Source: Isoperla grammatica
Lineage: Eukaryota > Arthropoda > Insecta > Plecoptera > Perlodidae
Assembly: GCA_945910005.1 (NCBI GenBank)
Contig: OX246747.1
Location: 16,562,746-16,626,745, forward strand
Reading direction: 5' to 3'
DNA length: 64,000 bases
Shown here: positions 1 through 10,556 of the stretch, one piece after another
How the letters are laid out: each line of letters begins with the position of its first letter
How positions within the stretch are numbered: position 1 is the stretch's first letter
Program-made: the position numbers and the translations under genes
The notes under the pieces: generated by a model
Databases searched by the model: none
What the model was told of the DNA's origin: nothing
Seen by the model: the letters and a program-made list of their open reading frames with translations, nothing else

Positions 1-371
1 CTTAATGCCCAAAGCCTGGTGGCAAATATCGATGAGATAAGAAATGTGTTATTGGAAAAGCTACCAATGGTAGTGGGTGTGTCCGAAACTCATGTAACAG
101 AGGATATAATAGAAAAAGAAATCAGTATTTCAGGATATAATAATATTAGATGCCATTCTATGAGTCGTCATACTGGTGGTGTGAGTAAATATATTAGAAA
201 AAATGTTAAATATGAGGTGATACTAAATGTGTATGTAGACAGAAACTACTGGATGCTTTATGTTAAAATATATTTAAAGAAAAAAATGATGTATTTTGGA
301 GTAATATATAGATACCAAATGCAGAGCGTACTGAGTTCTATGATTGTTGTCTTAAGCTTATGGATGGTATT
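1..371 (+). pseudogene. LINE endonuclease (APE-type) domain fragment, open at left edge
   Basis: Frame 1 is open from the first base and reads LNAQSLVANIDEIRNVL, the start of the endonuclease/exonuclease/phosphatase fold used by non-LTR retrotransposons to nick target DNA. It continues with VGVSETH, the usual position of the catalytic Glu in this family. Near base 316 the frame breaks: after VIYR the family-like continuation (PNAERTEFYDC) is found in another frame, so the copy is frameshifted. Similarity ends near 371, where a candidate LTR begins with TGTAGCG. No start codon is in the window. It is a decayed fragment, not a functional gene. Confidence 0.7.
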
Positions 372-1479
372 GTAGCGCACCCACCCTATTCACTATTCCT
401 TTTTTCGTAATTAATATTATTATCATATGTTTTTCTTATTATTTCATTATTTCATTTACTTTTATACTTGTGTCAGTTGTGTGTACCACAAACATTGCCC
501 AACATTACCAAAGTGAAATCTATATCTCACACGTGCACATTCGACATAATAACGCACTATTCTCCAAAAACTGTATGCGTAGGCGCTCTAGTGGATGTGC
601 GTAAACCGATATAACAAAGAGTGGCCTTGACAAGACTCGACCACGAGCGAGTGCGCGCGCAACCCAGTAACTTTCCACTGCACGCGTTTTCCGGACACAC
701 GTGCGACAAACAAAGAAGAGGCATCGCCACTCGAACACTATTCCTCGACCGGAGTGGACGTACTCGTCTTCGGTTCCTCAGGGAACAAAGGGAGTGGCTG
801 GGTTCATTACATCCATCGGCGAGACCTAAGCCTCCCTTCCCGACAACAACAACGTAACTACAACAGCTTCACCTGATCGCCCATCAACAAGTCTTCGAAC
901 CAACTACTAAGTACCTACCGAGACAATGGGAGACGCTTCATTGTTCCGGGACTTCTAATCGCCAACCATCAGCCGTCAACCGTCAGTCGTCAACCGTCAA
1001 CGTCAACAATGTCAAAACCTTAACGTATTACTTGCGTGTGCACATAAACTCGCTAAAGGCCTAAAAACTTATCAAAAAGAGCTCTCGAACATTTATTTAC
1101 ATAATCACATTTCAATACTTTGCATATTTTGTTCATTGTTTATGTCATTGTTTCTGTACAATATACAAGTGCATTTAACCTAATATGATGTGTTAAATTT
1201 AACCTTAGTTCCTGAAGGTCACCCTCTTTTCAACTTTTTAGATTTTTATTTCACCTTTTTGGTTACATTAATTAATAAATTCACTCTGCTGACTTGAGCT
1301 AGTCAAATTACTTCAAGTATGGGTTGGCGCCTGTGGTGTATTGCTATAAAGGACAACAACAACAACAACTACTATTTAAGTGTGTGTTGGCCATACTGTA
1401 TAGGCTATGTGTATTTATCCTTGTAGTTGTGGTAACACTGTAATAAATATGGTTACTGATCAAGTGAGCCTATGTTTCA
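372..1479 (+). mobile_element. Putative LTR of a Gypsy-class element (start uncertain)
   Basis: The right end is fairly secure: TTTCA at 1475-1479 is followed after one base by the primer site at 1481. An AATAAA polyadenylation signal lies at 1442-1447 and a TATAAA at about 1345. The left end is a guess: TGTAGCG at 372 has the expected TG and lies exactly where the LINE fragment stops, which would give an unusually long LTR of about 1.1 kb. The matching 3' LTR is not in the window, so neither TSD nor LTR identity can be checked. A GC-richer stretch at 580-1000 has short open frames that match nothing I recognise. Confidence 0.4.
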
Positions 1480-1480
1480 T

Positions 1481-1492
1481 TGGCGACGAGGA
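1481..1492 (+). promoter_or_regulatory. Primer-binding site, tRNA-Ser type
   Basis: TGGCGACGAGGA follows the putative LTR by one base. It is complementary to a tRNA 3' end TCCTCGTCGCCA, which from memory is the end of metazoan tRNA-Ser(GCU). The Gypsy element at 5419 shares the first ten bases at the same position. Confidence 0.6.
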
Positions 1493-1603
1493 AAAGAAGT
1501 GGAATTACTCGTGTTAATAGTTATGTACCTTTCTCGTTTGCGTCGAACTGTAATTTGGTTGTGTTAAATCACTTTTATTCATTGTATTCAATTACGGATT
1601 GCC

Positions 1604-1747
1604 ATGTCAGATCACCCCAAGGATATCTTCATTATCGACACCGATAGCGCGTCGGTTGGGCAACGCTGGCAAAGGTGGCTGCAACGGTTTGAGATATATG
1701 CCGACAGCAAAGGCAAACTGGTGTTCAGGCTAGGCTTAAGGAGCTAA
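1604..1747 (+). pseudogene. Truncated gag start of a Gypsy (Mag/SURL-like) element
   Basis: The ATG at 1604 lies about 110 bases after the primer site and opens a 47-codon frame. It contains RWQRWLQRFEIYADSKG, which resembles the Trp-rich start of Gag in Mag/SURL-type Gypsy elements. The frame stops at 1745 where sequence homologous to a hAT transposase takes over (KELNKYLHVSRCLCHSFHLC read in the next frame). The rest of gag-pol is missing, so this is a recombination or deletion junction rather than an intact element. Confidence 0.55.
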
Positions 1748-3677
1748 ATAAATACCTGCATGTGTCAAGATGTTTGTGTCACAGTTTCCACCTTTGTGCC
1801 TCGGAAGCTTCGAGAAAACTTCCATGTTACGTTGAAGACTTGTGTAGAGATATCTACAACTTCATACAACATAGCCCAAAGAGAATTAGAGAATTCAGAC
1901 AGATTCAAACACTGTATGAAATGAAACCGCACCGGCTGTTGCGTTTAAGTCAGACACGTTGGTTGTCCCTGCATGAAGTCATAAAAAGAATCAACGAGCA
2001 GTGGCCAATTTTGATTCTGTACTTTAGATTGTGTTCTGTAGAAGACAAGAACTCCGCTGCAACAGCAATCCTTAACGGGCTAGAAAAGATGGAACCAAAA
2101 GCTTTCTTTGCATTTCTAATTTTTTTTCTTCCCATGGTTGTTTCATTAAACCTCGAATACCAGTCGGCCAGCTACAGAATGCACTCTTTAGTTTCTAACA
2201 TCGGTGGCATGTTGAAAACTATTTTCAAGTTTTTTATGAAGCCTGAGTATGTAGACAAAACAGATGTGCATCTAATTAATCCAAAAGATCCACAAAACTA
2301 CATGAGAGAAAATCAAATTTACGTGGGTGGCAGAGTAGCAGGCCTTATCGAACAAAATATGCTGAGCACTGATCAGGTAAGAAACTTGCGGCTCAAGTGT
2401 TTGGCATTTTATGTCGAATTTTGTTGCCAGGTTTTACAACGTATCAACTTGAACGACCCTGTTCTCATAAAGTTATCTATGCTTTCACCTAGTGTTGCCA
2501 CTTTGGGTAATATTCCAAGTATAGTTCCTCTTGCTGCACACTTTCCGAATATTGTTGAAGAAGATGATTTGGAATCTCTGGATTTAGAATGGAGACTCAT
2601 CCCAAATGTGGAATTGCAATATGATAAAGAGGCTGCAAGCACAGTTGAGTAGTAACTTTTTGAAAGTAACGCGTTACTTGTAACGCGTTACTTTTTCGGT
2701 AACTTTTAGGCTAACCAGTTACTTTTTCCTCGACAGTAACTTTTAACGTTGAAAGTTACTATTGATAAGGAACTTTTAAAAAAAATGAAAAGTTACTTTT
2801 GAAACAGCCTATGGTTTTTTAAATGTACCAACAGCAAAACACTCGTATTGCGGCTGTTTCAGGTCAAAAATCTTCGACCCCCCCCCCCCCCCCCCCATTC
2901 CTAGAATTCATACATAACTGTATCCTTTGGAAACCATTCCAGCAGCAGCCGGCTAAATAGGTTGAATGGGAACTGAGTGACAACCAATAAACATAAGTGG
3001 ATGTTATTTCTTTGTGTGAGCAACACTGCTTTGGGTATATATCAATATTCAATATTAAGATTCATATTTTACTAAGTAAAGTAGGTTAGTAAATGCTTTG
3101 TACGCCATTATACGAGACCGTACGTCTGACGATGTTTCAATAAATCTTTTCAGGTAAGAAGTGGTATTTTGTAATTTTTTTAAACTGCCACTTACAATCA
3201 AAATTTCCTAAAAGTAACTTTTAAAGTAACTTTTAATTTTCAAAGTAACTTTTAGTTACTTTTTCCAACAAGGAACTTTTAACGTTTAAAAGTTACTTTT
3301 AAAGGCAAGTAACTTAACTTTTTAAAAGTTCCTTTTTAAAAGTAACTTACGCAACTCTGGCTGCAAGTGCCAAAATAGAGATATTGTGGAACAAGGTTTT
3401 TGAAGCCAAAAATCCTGTTGGGGATCTGATGTTTCCAAAGCTGACTGTCTTCATAAAAGCTATGTTTGCACTTCAACATTCATCCGCAGCTGCACAGCGT
3501 ATCTTTTCAACAGTAACTCTCAACAAAACTAAAACTAGGAACAGGCTTGAAACGCAACAAATGCAAGCAATACTGCATACAAAGGAAAGTTTAAAATATT
3601 GCTCCAGTGTCACTTTGCCAATTTCGAAAGAACTTCGAGAAAGGGCAGCAACTGCAACTCATGCCCGCAGAGAGTAG
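1741..3677 (+). pseudogene. hAT transposase relic, 5'-truncated and split by a MITE
   Basis: Two open segments, 1741-2652 and 3365-3677, are halves of one hAT transposase. Recognisable parts: the CxCHSFHLC motif (residues from 1777), the TRWLSL motif, and the C-terminal dimerisation block HSSAAAQRIFS then LNKTKTRNRL, where the usual catalytic Glu (AER) has become Gln (AQR). It is a homologue of the intact transposase at 41393-44246, sharing CHSFHLCAS, QTRWLSL and EWRL-P. The BED finger and the first two catalytic Asp are absent because the 5' part is missing. The 720-bp insertion at 2640-3359 removes cleanly and leaves the frame open. Downstream AT-rich sequence to about 4000 shows nothing else. 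Confidence 0.85.
2640..3359. mobile_element. Non-autonomous hAT-type MITE (TSD GCTGCAAG)
   Basis: The element is bounded by GCTGCAAG at 2632-2639 and 3360-3367, a perfect 8-bp TSD. Terminal inverted repeats are CACAGTTGAGTAG on the left and CAGAGTTGCGTAAG (reverse complement of the right end). Both ends carry dense subterminal copies of AGTAACTTTT and its complement. There is no coding capacity. It contains a 19-C homopolymer at 2878-2896. The 8-bp TSD and CA-G tips place it with hAT elements; the autonomous partner is not in the window. Confidence 0.88.
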
Positions 3678-3719
3678 TTTTCTACTTTACAACAGGTGAT
3701 AGCTGCATGCAGTGTTGAT

Positions 3720-4170
3720 AAATAATGTTTACAGTTTCAATGATGTTTGTTTTTCTGTGTCATATTTGTTCTTACTACTACAGCAACAAAATTAATGATT
3801 AAAAATATACTTTGCAAATTGATTAGGTCTACCCAACCAAAGATGTAAAACTTAAAAAAATAAATAATGATTTCTCTTTACAATTAAGCAAGCATCTTTA
3901 TTATTTACTATTCTATTATTTCCTTTTTATCCTTCCTATATTTGTGTCTCATAATTATAAATCATAATTAGAATACTTGTGTGTCAAAAGTCTATCAACA
4001 GAATCAGCAGTAGATGTATTGTAGAAAAAGTGGGCGGGGGGTACAAATATTGAAGACTCCTCCCTCTATTAAGGCGGGCCAAGTACACTGATTGTCCGGT
4101 AGGTAGAGCGCAAAGGCTCTTCATTACTCAGACAACTTGTTTGCTTGCACGGCCTAGCGCCTGCACTCGG
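3720..4170. other. No gene seen
   Basis: AT-rich sequence to about 4020, then a short GC-richer block (GTGGGCGGGGGG). No open frame, repeat tip or RNA gene that I can support. Confidence 0.5.
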
Positions 4171-4536
4171 TTGATTGATTAATGGGGCTTAACGTCTCAT
4201 ATTTATGCAACGATGGCTAATCGAGACGATGAGCGGGTGATAATGAAGATGAGAAAGATGATAATGAAGAATAAAGCCACATCCGAATCAGATCCATTGT
4301 ACGTCGCGTGAGTCGTCATACGGGAGTCCAGCAAGGGAGGGCAGGGCCAAGTGGGAGGAAAAATATTCAATGGTACAGTGGGGGGGGAAAGGGGATTGGG
4401 GTGTGGACTGCACTTCGTCTGACTTCTCCTCCTCGACCAGTCCGGCTTAGGTGGCCCTACCAGAAGCATACGCTTCCGCCGGCATAGCTCTCGGGATCAA
4501 CAAAGCACGCAAACCTGCCCACCACGATAAGGTTGG
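4171..4536. repeat. SINE-like dispersed repeat, copy 1
   Basis: This block begins ATGGGGCTTAACGTCTCAT and ends in sequence complementary to CCACCTTATCGTGGTGGGCAG. The front part recurs at 23105-23340 in the same orientation, and the whole unit recurs inverted at 28296-28594. It has GAAGATGAGAAAGATGATAATG purine-rich segments in the middle. No protein. The family name is unknown to me; similar modules occur in many marine-invertebrate genomes. Confidence 0.6.
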
Positions 4537-5413
4537 AAAGTGTAGTGTTGGGTAGTACCAACTGCTACACAGAGACACTGTGTGGAGTTACATTATTAAT
4601 TATTAAATTAATTGATGTATGATGTATAATCTGAGTTTCAAAGTGTAATCATCAATGTTAGTGATTTTGCCAGTTTTATAGTGATAATCTTTAGTGAGCT
4701 CTTAAAAAGTGATTTTTTGCAGTTAAGTAAGCGATTTTTAAATTTTTCATGTGGAGACACTGCGCCCGCATAAGGTGACACAAGTTAGGCGCAGGAGGTC
4801 CATGTGTCCAGCTGACGTCTGACGAGAGTAAACAGTAGACAACACACCTTGACAAAGGAATGTGGACCAGGCGGGATTCTAGTATTAATAGAGTCACTCT
4901 ATTAGAGTGTTGCTAGAACATTTATTTGAGATTTAGTTTATTTGATTTAGATATAGATTTTATAGTTATTTGGACTGAATAATTTTAAGAATTTTAGGAT
5001 TTAAATAAATAAAAAAAATAAATTCACATTTAGAGTCTACCCACTCAGTAACTAAACTGATTTGCAGTGGGGGACTTTAATTGAAAGTGACTGAACCAAC
5101 CCTGTAGGCTTCGAACACCATCGACGAGTGAGCGATAACCAATCAAAGATCGATATTTCAAATACGAAACATATGAATCAGTGATTGGACAGTGCGAACA
5201 CCTGCGGACAAATGCCAGAATCAACAAGGCCGATTCAGAACAACTTTGAATTTATTGAGTGCTTCGTTGCTAGGACGGCTCTAAAGTCACCGTTTACTTA
5301 TATCTAAGAATTTTACTTTATCTTATTTTATATTGATTATAATTTAGACTAATTACCGTATTGATTGTAAATTGCACACCCTAGTATGACTACTAATCAC
5401 ATTACGTAAGTTC
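4537..5413. other. Intergenic, no gene seen
   Basis: Moderately AT-rich sequence with only short open frames lacking family resemblance. The right edge is the target site of the Gypsy insertion (CTATT). Sequence resuming at 10742 leads into a LINE ORF2, so part of this stretch may be the decayed ORF1 or linker of that LINE, but I cannot show it. Confidence 0.4.
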
Positions 5414-5418
5414 CTATT

Positions 5419-5598
5419 TGTTATGTATTGCTAGTTATCACATTCAAATAGTGCGCCTTATCTTAATGCTCATGTATGCACTCTGGTGGCGGGGATAATA
5501 AACGTTGTCTTGTAATGGCGTCCAGCTAAATGTGTCGTTGTATTTCGTCCCTCCGATTATCCTTGCAGAAATAGTCATGTGTGTGTAAAAACATAACA
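5419..5598 (+). repeat. 5' LTR of Gypsy element
   Basis: 180 bp bounded by the inverted tips TGTTATG and CATAACA. It contains an AATAAA at 5497-5502. Identical by eye to 10557-10736. Confidence 0.97.
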
Positions 5599-5601
5599 GT
5601 T

Positions 5602-5611
5602 TGGCGACGAG
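5602..5611 (+). promoter_or_regulatory. Gypsy primer-binding site
   Basis: TGGCGACGAG lies three bases after the LTR and is complementary to the CTCGTCGCCA 3' end expected for tRNA-Ser(GCU). Confidence 0.75.
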
Positions 5612-5877
5612 TAGTCTTTAAAAAACCCACAGTGCTCGTGAATACATTTTTGTCCGTCGGCGAGGTTCAATGTCAGTACTCAGTTGTGTCCAGTGAAATG
5701 ATGCAACAGGTAGGCCCAAGCCACGGGGGCGTCATCGCGTCGGTTCGAGATTGTTCCAAGGGCAGTAACCTTAGGCCTAGCCTGTCCGATCGTGTTTCGG
5801 CCTAGGACCAAGTACAAGTTATACCGTCTTGGAAAGTGTCTGTCTGAGGTTGTCTGTCTACATTGTCCAGTGCCAAG

Positions 5878-8800
5878 ATGGGTTTTATCGGAAAAGTTGA
5901 CGAGTTCGATCCCCAGTTGGAAGATTTTCAGTCATACGCGGAACGCCTAGAAGAGTTTTTCAAGGCAAACGAAGTTTCCACTGAGGTAAAGAAAGCTTCT
6001 ATATTTTTAACGCTTATGGGAGCTAAACTCTATTCGACGTTAAAGTCCATTTTAAGTCCAGATACCCCCCAAGGGAAGTCGTACACGGCACTAGTGTCCG
6101 CTCTACAGGCACATTTTGCGCCAGCCAAGTCTGTCATTGCTGAGGTTTTCAAATTCGGAAAGCGCAACCAATTGGAGGGCGAATCAGTCGACAACTACAT
6201 AGTTGAATTAAAGCGCCTCGCCATCACTTGCAATTTCGGTTCCTATCTTGATCGGGCACTCCGTGATAGATTTGTGTGTGGGATCAAGGACGAGGAAACT
6301 CAGCGACAGCTATTGAACTGTGAGGATGAGCTATCTTTTGAAAAAGCATGCAAAATCGCTCGCGGTTTAGAACTGGCAATGAGTCATGCCAAGCTCCTTC
6401 ACCCTAGTCAGGAGGAGGTAAAGAAAGTGTCTAAGAGCCGTGGACAGTATTCCAAGGGAGAAAAGTCCCGCTCCAAGCAAGGAAAAGCCAAGGCTAAGGA
6501 GACGAAGTCGGCCCAGTCGCAATCCAACTCAAGTAAGGAAGAGTCCAGTTCCAAGTCAAATCTTCAATGTCGAAGGTGTGGACGTTTCCATTCGGAGGAC
6601 AAGTGTCCAGCCAAGGAGTGGACATGTTACAAGTGCAACGCGATTGGTCATACATCACGCATGTGCCACCGTCGAAAGAACGTCAAGAACGTCAAAAATG
6701 AATCATGTCAAGATCGGTCTGCAGAGTCGTCAACCACCGAGTGTGAAAGTGACGATTCGTGTGCCATTAAGAATGTCTCTGTTGTGACAAGTCAAAGTGA
6801 AAGTGTCAATGTCATGTCAAGTCAAAGTGAAAGTGTCAATGTTATGTCAAGCGATAGTGTCAATGTCGTGTCAAGTCAAAGTGATATTGATGTCAAGTCA
6901 AGCGATAGTGTCAATGTCATGTCAAGTCGAAGTGAAAGTGTCAATGTCATGTCAAGTCAAAGTGAAAGTGTCAATGTCATGTCAAGTCAAAGTGAAAGTG
7001 TCAATGTTATGTCAAGCGATAATGTCAATGTCGTGTCAAGTCAAAGTGATATTGATGTCAAGTCAAGCGATAGTGTCAATGTCATGTCAAGTCAAAGTGA
7101 AAGTGTCAATGTCATGTCAAGTCAAAGTGATGTTGATGTCAAATCAAGTGATAGTAATGTCGAAAATGTCAATATTGTGTCAAAACATAATGTCAAGTGT
7201 TCCTCAAACACAGTTGATAAGGTAAGGGAAGAACCGTTGTTGATTCCAGTGTCTGTCAATAATAAGATTGTCAAAATGGAGGTAGACAGTGGTTCTGCAA
7301 AATCGATAATCTCAGATGAGATGTATCATGAGTTTTTCTCTGATGTGCCATGTACGCAGTCTGAGTTGAAACTGAAATCAGTTCTTGGTGAAAACCTAAA
7401 AATCTATGGTGAGATACAAGTGTCGGTAGCAAACTCTCATAGTTCCAATCAGGTAGTTCATAGTTTACCCTTAATCGTTGCGCAGGTGCACGATTTTACA
7501 CCCCTGATGGGAAGATCTTGGTTGAATGTTCTATATCCCGATTGGAGGAAACAGTTGTCAGGAAGTTGTACTGCGGTAAATTCTTTGCAATGTCTCGATA
7601 GTTTTGAGGATGTTAGTCAGCTTCAGAAGAAGTTTTCAAACGTTTTCAAGGGGAGTGAGGCGTCGTCCATTAAAGAATTTGTGGCTGATGTTGTCCTTAA
7701 AGATGATGCAATTCCAATTTTTCACAAAGCGTACAATGTTCCCTATGCCCTGAGAGAAAAGGTTAACGATGAAATTGAGCGGCTAGTGGAAACCGGTACC
7801 CTTAGACCTGTCAAACGGAGCGAATGGGCTTCTCCTGTAGTAGTTGTCCCCAAGAAAGATTCGGATAAAATTCGCTTATGTGTTGACTACAAGGTCACGG
7901 TGAACAGGTGCATAGACACGGAACATTACCCACTGCCACGCGTGGATGATATTCTGGCCTCACTGGCAAAAGCAAAGGTGTTCACCGTGTTAGACCTTTC
8001 AAGTGCTTATCTTCAATTGAAGTTAACAAAACGGTCTCAACACATTCTTACCATCAATACCCATTTGGGCTTGTACCAGTTTACAAGGTTACCTTTTGGA
8101 GTAACGAGTGCCCCAGCCATATTCCAATCAGTGATCGATCAGGTGTTAAAGGGCATACCCAATGTCCTCGCTTATTTAGATGATATACTAATTCTGGGAG
8201 AGACTTTGGAAGAAAACAAAAGAATCTTGTTGTTAGTTCTCCAAAGGTTGGAAAGGTATTCCATCAGAGTTAACGCTTCTAAATGTCGGTTCTTCAAATC
8301 TAGTATCGAATTCCTAGGTCATCTAATTGATCAGTGTGGTATCCATCCCACCCCTGAGAAAATTAGAGCTATTTCGCAAGCCCCTGAACCATCAAATGTC
8401 ACACAGCTACAGTCTTTTCTAGGGTTGTTAAATTTTTACAACAGATTTTTGCCAAACCTGTCGATGAAAATCAAACCATTACACCGGCTACTGGAAAAGG
8501 GTGAAACTTGGCATTGGTCCAAGGATTGTAAAGAAGCTTTTGAGCTTAGCAAGCAATTGCTGCTAGAGAATCAGGTTCTTGTGCCATATGATCCCCAAAA
8601 ACCCATTGTAGTATCGAGTGATGCTTCACAATATGGAGTAGGCGCTGTCCTGTCGCACCTTGTGGATGGTGAAGAGCGACCTGTAATGTTTGCGTCCTCA
8701 ACCTTAAACCATGCAGAGCAGGGATATGCACAGGTGGAGAAGGAGGCTTTGAGTATTATCTTCGCTGTCAAGCGTTTCCATAAGTATCTTTATGGGCGTA

Positions 8801-10455
8801 AGTTCCGTCTAGTAACGGATCACCAGCCTTTAAAGGCGATACTTGGCAGTAAAAAGGGAATTCCAACCCTCGCAGCTGCACGTCTCCAAAGGTGGGCGAT
8901 TATATTGTCTTCTTACCAGTACGATATTGAGTACAGGAGAGGCAAAGAGCTTTCCTCAGCTGATGCTATGTCCCGCTTACCAATGCAAAGTGACGGCGTA
9001 GAAGAGTTCAAAAGTATTTCTTGTCCAGTGAAGTTGATTTGTGAATCCTTAACCTCAACATTCCAGCAGCGTCCCTGTAGTGCAAAAGATATTGCAAATG
9101 CTACTAGGCAAGATCCCATGTTGTCCCGTGTGTATACACTCACTCAACAAGGCTGGCCGATGCATGTTGAGATTCCAGGCTTAAAACCCTACTTTATTCG
9201 AAGACATGAACTGTCACTAGACGGAAACTGTGTGTTGTGGGGAAATAGGGTAATCATTCCTGTAAAGTTGCGTGATCATGTACTCTCCTTGTTACATGAA
9301 AATCACCCTGGTGTGGTTCGATCTAAAATGTTGGCAAGAAGCCATGTGTGGTGGCCGGGCTTAGACGCGGATATTGAACGAAATATATCCGAATGCGAAG
9401 CTTGTGTAGTCACTCGTTCCACAAACACAGCTGTCCCTTTGACAAACTGGCCAACACCTGTCAAACACTGGCAGCGAATCCATTTGGATTTTGCTCAAAA
9501 GGATAATGTGACGTTTCTAGTGTTAGTTGACAGCTATTCTAAGTGGATTGAAGTATGGATAATGAAGTCAACTAATGCAGCTCAGGTTATAAGTAAGCTT
9601 AGGAAGGTGATTTCTGTCTTCGGGTTCCCGGAAACCATTGTCACTGACAATGGTCCACCCTTTACTTCATCAGAATTCAATGATTTTTGTGGAAGGAATG
9701 GTATCAGTGTGCTGCATAGTCCGCCTTACCACCCAGCTTCGAACGGTGCTGCAGAACGAGGTGTGCAAACCCTTAAACATGTCCTGAACAAGTTTAATGT
9801 AAATGTTGACAAATTTGATCAAGGGCGTGACATGTCACTCCAACATAAAATTGACAATTTCCTATTCAGTTTCAGGAACACCCCTAATACTGCCACAAAT
9901 CTATCACCTGTAGATATCATGTTAAAGTATAAACCCCGAACCAAGTTGGATATGCTCAAACCCAATCTAAGTGTTACGTTGCAAAAACATAGTACCAACA
10001 TAATGACCCAGAGCAATGGTTCACATAAACAGATGTTTAAACCAACAGAATTTGAGGAAGGTGAACAAGTCCTAGTAAAGTCGGTAGGACCAACTAAGGA
10101 AAGAGGATTGAATTGGTTGGTAGGTGAGGTGAAACAGAGAATCAGCTCTGTAACGTACCTAGTGTGGGTGCGGGATAAAATCAGATTGGTACATGCCGAT
10201 CATCTGAGGCGCTCACAATTACCCTTGGTGGATCAAACACTGAAACCTGGGTTACCCAAGAGTGTACTTAATTCACCCTGTGTTTTTAATAAACCAAGTC
10301 CGGTAGGTTCAAGTGTGAATCCGGAGCCGGAAAACACATCTGTGAATCCGAATCTAGTGAGTGAGTCTCCTACGGACACATATGTAAGTCCTACGGAACC
10401 GGACATAAGAAGGTCTGGGCGGAACCGCAAGGCTCCTCAAAGATTAGATTTGTAA
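5878..10455 (+). CDS. Gag-Pol polyprotein of Gypsy element
   Basis: A single 1525-residue frame; ATG at 5878 sits in a good start context (AAGATGG). Order: Gag (about 1-190, starting MGFIGKVDEFDP); two CCHC-type knuckles at 231-243 and 250-263; a Ser-rich linker of 30-bp repeats at about 302-441; aspartic protease with D470-S-G; reverse transcriptase with D706 and YLDD at 766-769; RNase H with D915 and TDHQ near 981; integrase with H1140/H1143 and C1173/C1176 zinc site, then D1204, D1257 and E1293 (DX35E). Gag and Pol are fused without a frameshift. The C-terminus after integrase is basic with an RRSGRNRK motif. No stop or missing catalytic residue is seen, so I expect an active polyprotein that makes and integrates the element's cDNA. 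Confidence 0.96.
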   Translation: MGFIGKVDEFDPQLEDFQSYAERLEEFFKANEVSTEVKKASIFLTLMGAKLYSTLKSILSPDTPQGKSYTALVSALQAHFAPAKSVIAEVFKFGKRNQLEGESVDNYIVELKRLAITCNFGSYLDRALRDRFVCGIKDEETQRQLLNCEDELSFEKACKIARGLELAMSHAKLLHPSQEEVKKVSKSRGQYSKGEKSRSKQGKAKAKETKSAQSQSNSSKEESSSKSNLQCRRCGRFHSEDKCPAKEWTCYKCNAIGHTSRMCHRRKNVKNVKNESCQDRSAESSTTECESDDSCAIKNVSVVTSQSESVNVMSSQSESVNVMSSDSVNVVSSQSDIDVKSSDSVNVMSSRSESVNVMSSQSESVNVMSSQSESVNVMSSDNVNVVSSQSDIDVKSSDSVNVMSSQSESVNVMSSQSDVDVKSSDSNVENVNIVSKHNVKCSSNTVDKVREEPLLIPVSVNNKIVKMEVDSGSAKSIISDEMYHEFFSDVPCTQSELKLKSVLGENLKIYGEIQVSVANSHSSNQVVHSLPLIVAQVHDFTPLMGRSWLNVLYPDWRKQLSGSCTAVNSLQCLDSFEDVSQLQKKFSNVFKGSEASSIKEFVADVVLKDDAIPIFHKAYNVPYALREKVNDEIERLVETGTLRPVKRSEWASPVVVVPKKDSDKIRLCVDYKVTVNRCIDTEHYPLPRVDDILASLAKAKVFTVLDLSSAYLQLKLTKRSQHILTINTHLGLYQFTRLPFGVTSAPAIFQSVIDQVLKGIPNVLAYLDDILILGETLEENKRILLLVLQRLERYSIRVNASKCRFFKSSIEFLGHLIDQCGIHPTPEKIRAISQAPEPSNVTQLQSFLGLLNFYNRFLPNLSMKIKPLHRLLEKGETWHWSKDCKEAFELSKQLLLENQVLVPYDPQKPIVVSSDASQYGVGAVLSHLVDGEERPVMFASSTLNHAEQGYAQVEKEALSIIFAVKRFHKYLYGRKFRLVTDHQPLKAILGSKKGIPTLAAARLQRWAIILSSYQYDIEYRRGKELSSADAMSRLPMQSDGVEEFKSISCPVKLICESLTSTFQQRPCSAKDIANATRQDPMLSRVYTLTQQGWPMHVEIPGLKPYFIRRHELSLDGNCVLWGNRVIIPVKLRDHVLSLLHENHPGVVRSKMLARSHVWWPGLDADIERNISECEACVVTRSTNTAVPLTNWPTPVKHWQRIHLDFAQKDNVTFLVLVDSYSKWIEVWIMKSTNAAQVISKLRKVISVFGFPETIVTDNGPPFTSSEFNDFCGRNGISVLHSPPYHPASNGAAERGVQTLKHVLNKFNVNVDKFDQGRDMSLQHKIDNFLFSFRNTPNTATNLSPVDIMLKYKPRTKLDMLKPNLSVTLQKHSTNIMTQSNGSHKQMFKPTEFEEGEQVLVKSVGPTKERGLNWLVGEVKQRISSVTYLVWVRDKIRLVHADHLRRSQLPLVDQTLKPGLPKSVLNSPCVFNKPSPVGSSVNPEPENTSVNPNLVSESPTDTYVSPTEPDIRRSGRNRKAPQRLDL
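6785..7160 (+). repeat. 30-bp coding minisatellite inside gag-pol
   Basis: Tandem units close to AGTGTCAATGTCATGTCAAG plus ten more bases encode SVNVMSSQSE-type decapeptides, interspersed with SDIDVKSSD variants. The array lies between the nucleocapsid knuckles and the protease and stays in frame throughout, so length changes by whole units would be tolerated. Confidence 0.9.
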
Positions 10456-10543
10456 ATATAAAACAAAAAAAAGTAACCTGTGTTTCAAATCTGTAGTAGT
10501 CTAGTTATTCATTACATGAAGAAATGTATGTCAACACTCTTTT

Positions 10544-10556
10544 GAAGGGAAAGGAG
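10544..10556 (+). promoter_or_regulatory. Polypurine tract of Gypsy element
   Basis: A purine run (GAAGGGAAAGGAG) directly abuts the 3' LTR, the expected second-strand priming site. Confidence 0.85.

Noticed and set aside
621..857. 78-codon GC-rich open frame
   Set aside because: No domain resemblance, overlaps opposite-strand frame, and lies in a putative LTR.
8546..10430. Several minus-strand frames under gag-pol
   Set aside because: Shadows of the Gypsy polyprotein.
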